Source: JBEVMS01 sp040508515
Lineage (GTDB): Bacteria; Pseudomonadota; Gammaproteobacteria; Xanthomonadales; Rhodanobacteraceae
Length of the DNA stretch: 12,710 nucleotides
Reading direction: 5' to 3'
Assembly: GCA_040508515.1 (NCBI GenBank)
Contig: JBEVMS010000045.1
Location: forward strand, 1 to 12,710
Of the stretch, positions 1 through 7,100 are shown piece after piece. Made by a program: the position numbers and the translations under genes. Below the pieces are notes generated by a model, which worked only from the letters and a program-made list of their open reading frames with translations, ran no database searches and was not told the origin of the DNA. Numbering within the stretch: position 1 is the first letter of the stretch; each line of letters begins with the position of its first letter.

Positions 1-22
1 GGATCGGATCGACTGCGGGCAT
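1..22 (-). CDS. possible start of a divergent gene (partial, first 7 codons)
   Basis: On the minus strand an ATG at 22-20 opens a frame reading MPAVDPI to the window edge. An AAGGAA Shine-Dalgarno-like sequence (plus-strand positions 30-35) lies 7 nt upstream of that ATG, which is ideal spacing. Nothing else of the gene is in the window, so no product can be named. The plus strand over the first 130 bases has no convincing gene, so a divergent gene facing away from rnfB is a reasonable layout. The evidence is only a start codon plus ribosome-binding site, and a chance match is possible. Confidence 0.3.
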
Positions 23-91
23 GAAAGCGTTCCTTGGGTGAAGAGGCTGATACGTAAGGGTAGTGGATCGGCATTGTGGCTAGCCGCGCCG

Positions 92-120
92 ATCACCGCA
101 AATCGCCGGCCCGGTACAAT
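92..120 (+). promoter_or_regulatory. weak candidate promoter for rnfB-nth
   Basis: TACAAT at 115-120 is a good -10 hexamer. The hexamer 17 bp upstream (92-97, ATCACC) is a poor -35, so either the promoter is weak or activated, or the match is chance. It would give a transcript starting near 127 and a leader of about 105 nt before the preferred rnfB start at 232. Several GATCGG/CCGATC words occur around it, but they form no clear operator. Confidence 0.25.
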
Positions 121-231
121 CGGACCGATCGGCAATGGTGACCTATTTATGTGCGATCGGCAGCTTTTCCAACCCTAGCGGCGGCAATCGGCCGCGCAGC
201 GGCCTTGCGCGGGCGCCAGGGGCGGCGCCGG

Positions 232-852
232 ATGAGCGCCGCCGACCAAAGTCTGGCCGGGCGCATCGACGCCCTGCTGCCGCAAACTCAATGCGAGCAA
301 TGCGGTTACCACGGCTGCCGTCCGTACGCCGAGGCGATCGCGGCCGGCGCGGCGCCGATCAACCAGTGCCCGCCCGGTGGCGCAGCCGGCATCGCGCGGT
401 TGGCCGCGCTGCTGAACGTGCCGGCGTTACCGCTCAACCTCGCGCACGGCATGGAAAAGCCGCGCACGCTGGCGCGCATCGTCGAGGCGGACTGCATCGG
501 TTGCACCAAGTGCATCCAGGTCTGCCCGGTCGATGCGATCCTCGGCGCGGCCAAACTGATGCATACGGTAATCGCTGACGATTGCACCGGCTGCGAGCTG
601 TGCGGGCCGGCCTGCCCGGTCGATTGCATCGAGCTGATTCCGATGCCGGCGGCACAGCGCGACAGCATTGAACAGGCCGACCGCGCGCGCGCGCATTTTC
701 AGCGCCGCGAGGCACGGCTGGCGCGCCAGCAGGCCGAACGCGAACGCGAGCTGGTGGCGCGCAAGGCCGAGGTTGCCGCCGATATCAGCCGCAACCCGGT
801 GCTGGCCGCGCTGGCACGCGCCCAGGCAAAGAAATCCGAAGGAAGTCCATGA
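232..852 (+). CDS. rnfB: RnfB-like iron-sulfur protein without membrane anchor
   Basis: This is the ferredoxin-type B subunit of the Rnf/Rsx electron-transport family, 206 aa from the preferred ATG. Residues 9-47 form the RnfB N-terminal cluster domain, with C21, C24, C29 and C46 around QCEQCGYHGC. Two bacterial ferredoxin [4Fe-4S] motifs follow: C88/C91/C94/C98 and C118/C121/C124/C128. Residues 140-206 are a charged Arg/Ala/Glu-rich helical tail. The usual RnfB N-terminal transmembrane helix is absent, so the protein should be cytosolic. The ATG at 232 is chosen because AGGGG (218-222) precedes it by 9 nt and the family match begins there. An in-frame GTG at 151 would add only 27 Arg/Ala-rich residues with no membrane helix. 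The stop overlaps the nth start (ATGA, 849-852). The rnfB-nth neighbourhood is known from proteobacteria, including E. coli where rsxABCDGE precedes nth. No rnfA, C, D, G or E is present here, so its redox partners are unknown. Confidence 0.88.
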   Translation: MSAADQSLAGRIDALLPQTQCEQCGYHGCRPYAEAIAAGAAPINQCPPGGAAGIARLAALLNVPALPLNLAHGMEKPRTLARIVEADCIGCTKCIQVCPVDAILGAAKLMHTVIADDCTGCELCGPACPVDCIELIPMPAAQRDSIEQADRARAHFQRREARLARQQAERERELVARKAEVAADISRNPVLAALARAQAKKSEGSP

Positions 853-1484
853 AGCGTGCCGATGTCGTCGAACTGTTCACCCGCTTACGCACGCTGGACC
901 CGCACCCGACCACCGAACTGAACTACAGCACGCCGTTCGAGCTGCTGATCGCGGTGCTGTTGTCGGCGCAGGCCACCGATGTGGGCGTCAACAAGGCCAC
1001 CGCGCGGCTGTATCCGGTGGCCAATACGCCGACGGCGATCCTGGCGCTGGGCGAGGAAGGCCTGAAGCGCTACATCAGCACCATCGGCCTGTTCAACGCC
1101 AAGGCCAAGAATGTCATCGCGCTATGCCAGCTCCTGCTGGCCCAGCATGGCGGCGAGGTGCCGCACACGCGCGAGGCGCTTGAGGCGCTGCCTGGCGTAG
1201 GCCGCAAGACCGCCAATGTGGTACTCAACACCGCGTTCGGCCAGCCGACCATCGCGGTGGACACGCATATCTTCCGCGTCGGCAACCGTACCGGCCTGGC
1301 ACCGGGCAAGGACGTGCGCGCGGTGGAGGACAAGCTGGAGAAAGCCATCCCAGCCGAGTTCAAGCTCGATGCGCATCACTGGCTGATCCTGCACGGGCGC
1401 TACGTGTGCAAGGCGCGCAAGCCGGCGTGCCCGCAGTGCGTGATCCGCGACTTGTGCCGCTACAAGGACAAGACGGCCGCCTGA
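849..1484 (+). CDS. nth: endonuclease III (DNA glycosylase/AP lyase)
   Basis: This base-excision-repair enzyme removes oxidised pyrimidines and cleaves the abasic site by beta-elimination. At 211 aa it matches E. coli Nth in length, and the key residues fall at the same numbers. The helix-hairpin-helix is LPGVGRKTANVV (114-125) with catalytic Lys120. Catalytic Asp138 sits in VDTHIFRV. The C-terminal [4Fe-4S] loop has Cys187, Cys194, Cys197 and Cys203 (C-x6-C-x2-C-x5-C). The ATG at 849 overlaps the rnfB stop (ATGA) and is preceded by AAGGAAG (839-845), so translation is probably coupled to rnfB. No T-tract terminator is visible directly after the stop. The enzyme appears intact and functional. 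Confidence 0.97.
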   Translation: MKRADVVELFTRLRTLDPHPTTELNYSTPFELLIAVLLSAQATDVGVNKATARLYPVANTPTAILALGEEGLKRYISTIGLFNAKAKNVIALCQLLLAQHGGEVPHTREALEALPGVGRKTANVVLNTAFGQPTIAVDTHIFRVGNRTGLAPGKDVRAVEDKLEKAIPAEFKLDAHHWLILHGRYVCKARKPACPQCVIRDLCRYKDKTAA

Positions 1485-1639
1485 TTGCGCGATGGCGGCA
1501 GGTGGCCACGGCAGCAGCATGACGATCACCAGCCACCCACCGCGGTGCCTGTTGACCGACATGCGGGCGGGCGCCCGGCAGCACAGTGGCCACCGCGCAC
1601 GCTCAGGATCTTCGCAGGGCCGCGCGTGTCCGGCGTGTG

Positions 1640-1691
1640 CTTGAAGCGCCTTAAGCTGGCTGTAAGGCGCTTGCCGGACAATCGATACAAT
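1640..1691 (+). promoter_or_regulatory. response-regulator promoter with tandem half-sites and dyad
   Basis: A -10 element TACAAT lies at 1686-1691. With a 17-bp spacer the -35 position (1663-1668, TAAGGC) is poor, as expected for an activator-dependent promoter. Overlapping it are CTTAAG (1650-1655) and TGTAAG (1661-1666), set 11 bp apart. This is the direct-repeat geometry of OmpR-family regulators, and the QseB/PmrA consensus is CTTAA-N5-CTTAA. A further CTTGAAG at 1640-1646 may be a third, weaker half-site. The same DNA also holds a perfect 10-bp inverted repeat, AAGCGCCTTA (1644-1653) and TAAGGCGCTT (1663-1672), with a 9-nt centre. No T-run follows, so this is not a typical terminator. 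Autoregulation by the gene just downstream is the inference. Confidence 0.5.
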
Positions 1692-1748
1692 GTGCACACG
1701 CAAACAGCATCGGCCCGCGCGCGCGCCTTCACGCATCCAGGTAGCTTC

Positions 1749-2414
1749 ATGCACATCTTGCTGATCGAAGACGACGAGCAATTGGGTGAGGCGATCCAGC
1801 GTGCGCTGATGCAGCGTTCCTACGCGGTGACCTGGTTGCGTAAGGGCACTGAGGGCGCGATCGCGATGCGCGACGAGTCCGCCGACCTCGTGCTGCTGGA
1901 CCTTGGCCTACCGGACAAGGACGGGCTTGAGGTGCTGGCCGAGGCACGCCGCAGCGGGGTCAAGACGCCGGTGCTGGTGATGACCGCGCGCGACGGTCTG
2001 GAAGCACGCATTCGCGGGCTGGACCTGGGCGCGGACGATTACCTGACCAAACCCTTCCACCTGGAAGAGCTCGCCGCGCGCATCCGCTCGCTGACCCGGC
2101 GCGCGCAAGGCCTGGCCGACAGCCTTATCGAAGCCGGCGGCCTCCAGCTCAATCTGGCCACTTCGGAAGTGGCGTTCCGGGGCCAGCAAGTACTGTTGAC
2201 GCGCCGCGAGTTCGCCCTGCTGCGCGTGCTGATGGAACGCGCCGGCCGCATCGTGCGTCGTGAGAGTCTGGAAAACGCGCTCTACGGATTGGACACCAAC
2301 GTCGAAAGCAACGCGCTTGAAGTACAAGTGCATTGGCTGCGTCGCAAACTCAGCCCGGAAGTAATCCAGACCGTGCGCGGCGTCGGCTACTTGCTGCCGC
2401 GAGAACCGCGATGA
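1749..2414 (+). CDS. OmpR-family response regulator (QseB/PmrA/TctD type)
   Basis: This 221-aa two-component regulator has an N-terminal receiver and a C-terminal winged-helix DNA-binding domain. In the receiver the acidic pocket is D8/D9, the phospho-acceptor is D51 in VLLDLGLP, and T79 and K101 (in KPF) complete the active site. The DNA-binding domain spans about residues 125-218, with LLTRREFALL and the closing IQTVRGVGYLL typical of the family. The ATG at 1749 is chosen because MHILLIEDD is the canonical receiver start. The frame is open upstream to 1485, but that part contains the promoter. The weak ribosome site AGGTAG (1739-1744) is close to the start. The stop overlaps the kinase start by ATGA, so the two form an operon. 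The regulon is not proven; the efflux operon 1.7 kb downstream is the obvious candidate. Confidence 0.93.
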   Translation: MHILLIEDDEQLGEAIQRALMQRSYAVTWLRKGTEGAIAMRDESADLVLLDLGLPDKDGLEVLAEARRSGVKTPVLVMTARDGLEARIRGLDLGADDYLTKPFHLEELAARIRSLTRRAQGLADSLIEAGGLQLNLATSEVAFRGQQVLLTRREFALLRVLMERAGRIVRRESLENALYGLDTNVESNALEVQVHWLRRKLSPEVIQTVRGVGYLLPREPR

Positions 2415-3805
2415 AACCGCTCAGTCTGCATGCACGCGTCACCTGGCTGATCATCGCCGTGCAGGTGCTGGTGTTGGTGCCGATGGGCGTGATCAGCTAC
2501 GAGCGCACCGTCAACGAGATGAACGAACTTTCCGACGCGCGACTGGCCCAGGCAGCGCGCACGCTGGACGTGCTCATCGAGCATATCGAAAAGCTGCCGA
2601 AGATTGGCGACAGCGTGGTGGCGCCACCGAGTACGCCCGAAAAGCTGGCCCGCATTATTTCGGTGCATCGACGCGACTTCGAAACCGAAGTGGGCTTCCA
2701 AACCTACGGCAAGAATCGTCAGCCGATCCTGGTCACCTCCAATCTGGCCGGGCTGGCACCGCCGCCACGAGGCTATCGCGGTTTTGACACCCTCACGTTC
2801 AACGGCGAGCGCTGGCGAATGTTTACCTTGCGCAACCAAGCTGACCTGCTGATTCGGATCGGCGAGCGCTACGAGGTGCGCCAGGACATCGCCCGCGGCC
2901 TGATGGTCGAACACAGCTTGCCGTTGCTGCTTGGTCTGCCGCTGCTGGCGTTGCTGGTGCGCTGGGCGGTTCGCCGCGGCATGGCGCCGCTGGATGCGCT
3001 GACGCGCCTGCTGGCCGAGCGCACGCCGGGCAGCCGCCAATTGGTGGAAATCGACGAATCGCCGCCGGAACTGGTGCCGCTGATCGATACGCTCAATCAA
3101 CAACTGGAGCGACTGGAAGACGCCTTGGAGCGCGAGCACCGCTACAACGCCGATGTCGCGCACGAACTGCGCACGCCGCTGGCCGCCACCATGATCCATC
3201 TGGAAAGCGCATCAAGCGCCGCCGATCCTGGCGAAATCCCCTTCGCGCTCAAGAGTGCGCAAAGCAGCCTGGCTCGGCTGGCGCGACGGATCGAGCACTT
3301 GCTGGCGATGGCGCGACTGGAAGCTGGCGCCGCCTCGGAGCAACGCGTGCCGTTGGATCTGATCAGCGTGACGACTGAGGTCATCGAAGAACTCGCGCCG
3401 CTCATCGGCGAAAAAGGCGTCGCGCTGAGCCTCAACCACGACCGGGGGCCACTGCGCCTGCTCGGCCATGAAGTGGCCTTGACCGCGATGCTGCGCAACT
3501 TGGTCGAGAACGCCCTACGCTATGTCGCGCCGGGCGGCCAGGTGGACATCTCGCTGGTGCGACAGACCGACGCCCTGGTGCTGGAAATCAGCGACAACGG
3601 GCCGGGCATTCCGCCCGAGCGCCGGCAAGCGATGTTCGAGCGCTTCCGCCGCGGCCAGGCGGACCACGGCGAAGGTTATGGGCTGGGTCTGAGCATCGTG
3701 CGCCGCGCCGCCGAGCTGCATCACGCCAGAATCGAACTGCGCGATTCCTTGCTGGGCGGCCTGTGCGTGCGCATCGTGCTACCGGCGCAAAACGGTATCG
3801 ACTGA
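2411..3805 (+). CDS. membrane sensor histidine kinase (QseC/TctE type)
   Basis: This 464-aa partner kinase of the upstream regulator starts at an ATG overlapping its stop (ATGA, 2411-2414). Transmembrane helix 1 covers about residues 10-29 and helix 2 about 169-187. They enclose a periplasmic sensor domain of about 135 residues resembling the two-component sensor kinase N-terminal domain of the QseC/TctE group. A HAMP-like linker follows (about 188-240). The dimerisation/phosphorylation box is DVAHELRTPLAA with His251. The ATPase has the N box LRNLVENALRYV (361-372), the G1 box ISDNGPGIP (393-401) and the G2 box GEGYGLGLSIV (420-430). All catalytic boxes are intact. The signal is unknown, and the sensor domain shows no cysteine or histidine cluster pointing to a metal. 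Confidence 0.93.
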   Translation: MKPLSLHARVTWLIIAVQVLVLVPMGVISYERTVNEMNELSDARLAQAARTLDVLIEHIEKLPKIGDSVVAPPSTPEKLARIISVHRRDFETEVGFQTYGKNRQPILVTSNLAGLAPPPRGYRGFDTLTFNGERWRMFTLRNQADLLIRIGERYEVRQDIARGLMVEHSLPLLLGLPLLALLVRWAVRRGMAPLDALTRLLAERTPGSRQLVEIDESPPELVPLIDTLNQQLERLEDALEREHRYNADVAHELRTPLAATMIHLESASSAADPGEIPFALKSAQSSLARLARRIEHLLAMARLEAGAASEQRVPLDLISVTTEVIEELAPLIGEKGVALSLNHDRGPLRLLGHEVALTAMLRNLVENALRYVAPGGQVDISLVRQTDALVLEISDNGPGIPPERRQAMFERFRRGQADHGEGYGLGLSIVRRAAELHHARIELRDSLLGGLCVRIVLPAQNGID

Positions 3806-4159
3806 CCCTCGCGGCGGCGCTGCCTGCCGCGTCGGGTGACAATCCAAGCTGGTCCCTTGTAAAGACGCGCCCTGCGAACGCGCTCGCCGCGCGTTGCCGA
3901 TAATTACGGCGCCCCGCCGATCCAGCGCCAACCGCGTTGCATGCCCTTAAGCCGCCAAAAGGTTTCGATAAGGTGCCGCGGCGATGATGTGACCACGCAA
4001 GCAAAGTGCTGATCCACGCCAATGCACTGGCTGCGTTGCATGAATCGGGCCGTGTCGGACGCTGCATGCAACGTCGGACACGACGGCAAAGCACGATGCG
4101 GCGCGTCATCGGTCGCCTCGTTGGGCGGCTGCCACCGAGGCTCACGGAATCTCTCCCGC
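3806..4159. other. 354-bp non-coding region upstream of the efflux operon
   Basis: No convincing gene lies here. A G+C hairpin just after the kinase stop (CGCGGC 3810-3815 with GCCGCG 3826-3831) has no T-run, so it is a poor terminator and read-through into the pump operon is possible. CCTTAAGC at 3945-3952 repeats an octamer of the response-regulator promoter. The word CGTTGCATG occurs at 3935-3943 and 4034-4042, and on the minus strand at 4065-4073. GATAAT (3899-3904) and GATAAG (3967-3972) are -10-like, but neither has a good -35. The last third holds a large palindrome, listed separately. A minus-strand open frame (3904-4161) contains a short stretch reminiscent of the C-terminus of IS5-type transposases, too weak to call. 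Confidence 0.6.
4051..4082. repeat. 32-bp near-perfect palindrome, candidate operator
   Basis: The left arm reads CGTGTCGGACGCTGCA (4051-4066). The right arm (4067-4082) is its reverse complement except at two positions: pairs 4057/4076 (G-G) and 4062/4071 (C-A). The centre is TGCATGCA. It ends 77 bp before the pump start codon, where an operator or a leader hairpin would sit. There is no T-run after it, so it is not a terminator. A dimeric or tetrameric repressor site (TetR/MarR-like) is one reading and an mRNA hairpin another. No regulator gene of those families is in the window. Confidence 0.6.
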
Positions 4160-7100
4160 ATGCTTGGTCTTGTCCGGATCGCTCTCGCCCGCCCCTACAC
4201 GTTTATCGTATTGGCGCTGGCCATTCTTATCGCCGGCCCGCTGGCCGCGCTGCGCACCCCGACCGATATCTTTCCCAATATCGGTATTCCCGTAATCAGC
4301 GTGGTGTGGAACTACACCGGCTTGCCACCGGACCAGATGTCCGGTCGCGTGATCTACTACTACGAGCGCAACCTGACCACCACGGTCAACAATATCGCGC
4401 ACATCGAGTCGCAGTCGCTGCCGGGCGTCGGCGTGGTGAAGATCTTCTTCCAGCCCGGCACCGACGTGCGCACCGCCACCGCGCAGGTCACCGCGATCTC
4501 CCAATCGGTGCTCAAGCAGATGCCGCCCGGCATCACGCCGCCGCTGATCCTCAACTACAACGCCTCGACCGTGCCGGTGCTTGAGCTGGCCCTGTCGAGC
4601 AAGACGCTCAACGAATCGCAGATTCGTGATCAGGCGTCCAACTTCATCCAGCCCACGCTGGTTTCGGTGCCGGGGGTGGCGATTCCCTCGCCCTACGGCG
4701 GCAAGGTGCGCCAGGTGACGCTGGATCTGGACCCGCACGTGCTGGCGGCCAAGGGCTTGTCGGCACAGGACGTCGCCAATGCGCTGAGCGCGCAGAACCA
4801 GATCGTTCCGGTGGGCACAGCCAAGATCGGCACGTTCGAGTACACGGTCAAGCTCAACAACAGCCCGCAGGCGATCGACGCGCTCAACGACTTGCCGGTA
4901 AAGACCATCAACGGCACGGTGATCACGGTGGGCGACGTAGCGCACGTACGCGATGGCGCGCCGCCGCAACAGAACGTGGCGCGCGTGGACGGCAAGCGCG
5001 CGGTGTTGATGCAGATTCTCAAGAGCGGTGACGCTTCCACGCTGTCGGTGGTATCCGGCGCGCGCGCGCTGCTGCCGCTGATCAAGGAAACCTCGCCCCG
5101 CGACTTGAAGATCAACCCGATGAACGACCAATCGGTGTTCGTCAAGGCGGCGGTCGTCTCGGTGGCGCGAGAGGGCATCATCGCCGCCTTGCTGACCTCG
5201 GTGCTGATCCTGATCTTTCTGGGCAGCTGGCGCTCGACCGTGATCATCGCGGTGTCGATTCCACTGGCGATTCTTTCGGCGATCGCGCTGCTCTCGGCCT
5301 TCGGGCAGACCATGAACGTGATGACCCTCGGCGGCCTGGCGCTGGCGGTAGGCATCCTGGTCGACGACGCCACGGTGACCATCGAAAACATCAACTGGCA
5401 TCTCGAACAGGGCAAGGACGTGCGCACCGCGATCATGGACGGTGCCAAGCAGATCGTCGGCCCGGCCTTCGTCTCGCTGCTATGCATCTGCATCGTGTTC
5501 GTGCCGATGTTCACCTTGGACGGTATCGCCGGATTCCTGTTCCGCCCGATGGCGATGGCGGTGATCTTTTCGATGGTGTCCTCGTTCATCCTCTCGCGCA
5601 CGCTGGTGCCGACGCTGGCGATGTATTTGCTCAAGCCGCACGTTACCGAGCGTGGCGTGGGCAATCACCCGGAAGATGCGTTCATCAACCATCACGAGGG
5701 CGACCAGCATCGGCCCACGCACGGTGCGTTGATGCGTGGCGCCGTGGCCTTCCAGAAAGGCTTTGAACGTCGCTTCACCACGTTTCGCGACGGCTACTAC
5801 GCGATCCTGACGGTGGCCTTGGAAAATCGTCGGCCCTTCATCATCGGTTTTCTCGCCTTCGTGCTGGCGTCGTTCGCGCTGGTGCCATTCCTGGGCCGCG
5901 ATTTTTTCCCCGATGTAGACGGCGGCGCTATCGCGCTGCATGTGCGCGCGCCGACGGGTACGCGTGTGGAAGAAACCGCCGCCGAATTCGACCGCGTGGA
6001 AAACGCCATCCGCCAGGTGATTCCACCCAAGGATCTGACCACCATCGTGGACAATATCGGCCTGCCGGCCAGCAGCGTGGATATGGTCTACAGCAACACC
6101 GGCACCGTCGGCCCGCAGGACGGCGATATCCAGATCGCGCTCAATGAAGGGCATCGCCCCACGGCGGACTACATCAAGAAGCTGCGTGAACGTTTGCCCC
6201 GCGAATTTCCTGGCTCGCAGTTTTCGTTCCTGCCGGCGGACATCACCAGCCAGATCCTCAATTTCGGCGCACCCGCGCCACTGGATGTAGCAATCGCCGG
6301 ACGCAACATGCAAGCCAACCAGGCGTATGCCACCGCGATCATGAATCGCATGAAGGCGATTCCCGGCATCGCCGACGTACGCCTGCAACAGAGCAACAGC
6401 TATCCGGAACTTGGTGTGCACGTCGACCGGGTGCGCGCCAGTGAGCTGGGCATCACCGAGGGCGACGTGACCAATTCGATGGTGGCATCGCTGGCCGGCA
6501 GTTCGCAGGTGGCGCCGGCGTTCTGGCTCAATCCGAAGAACGGCGTGTCCTACCCGATCGTGGCGCAGACCCCGCAGTATGAGATGGACACCATGGCCGA
6601 ACTGGCCAACCTGCCGGTGACTTCGTCCAAAACGGGTGCGCAGCAGGTCTTGGGTGGCATCGCCACGTTCAGTCGCGAATCAAGCTCGGCGGTGGTTTCG
6701 CACTACAACATCATGCCGGTGTTCGATATCTACGCCACCGTGCAGGGCCGCGATCTGGGCGGCGTCTCCAGTGACATCAACAAAGTGCTGGCGCAGTTCG
6801 CCAAGAGCCGCCCACGCGGCACCCTGGTGACCATGCATGGCCAGGTCGGCACCATGAACGAAGCCTTCAGCGGCCTGTTGTTCGGCTTGCTCGGCGCGAT
6901 CGTGATGATCTACCTGCTGATCGTGGTGAACTTCCAATCCTGGCTCGACCCGTTCGTGATCATCACTGCGCTGCCCGCCGCGTTGGCCGGCATCGTGTGG
7001 ATGCTGTTCGTCAGCCACACCACGTTGTCGGTGCCCGCACTGACCGGCGCGATCATGTGCATGGGCGTGGCCACCGCCAACTCGATTCTGGTGGTGAGTT

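Noticed and set aside
151..231. GTG start at 151 for rnfB
   Set aside because: It would add 27 Arg/Ala-rich residues that do not form the RnfB membrane helix. The ATG at 232 has a better ribosome site and family agreement.
1538..1547. 10-bp palindrome CACCGCGGTG after nth
   Set aside because: Short GC palindromes are common in such DNA. There is no loop or T-run, so it is not a terminator and no operator can be claimed.
1485..1748. Upstream extension of the response regulator frame to 1485
   Set aside because: The receiver domain begins at MHILLIEDD (1749), and the extension covers promoter elements and the dyad.
3810..3831. Hairpin CGCGGC/GCCGCG after the kinase as a terminator
   Set aside because: Only 6 bp with a 10-nt loop and no T-tract; not convincing as an intrinsic terminator.
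4022..4159. Longer pump start at 4022
   Set aside because: The extra 46 residues cross the palindrome and precede the standard first helix, which starts at the 4160 ATG.
4142..5401. 419-codon open frame on the minus strand inside the pump gene
   Set aside because: The composition (Arg/His/Gln/Asp/Val repeats) is typical of a reverse-strand shadow; the plus-strand pump is continuous and well conserved.
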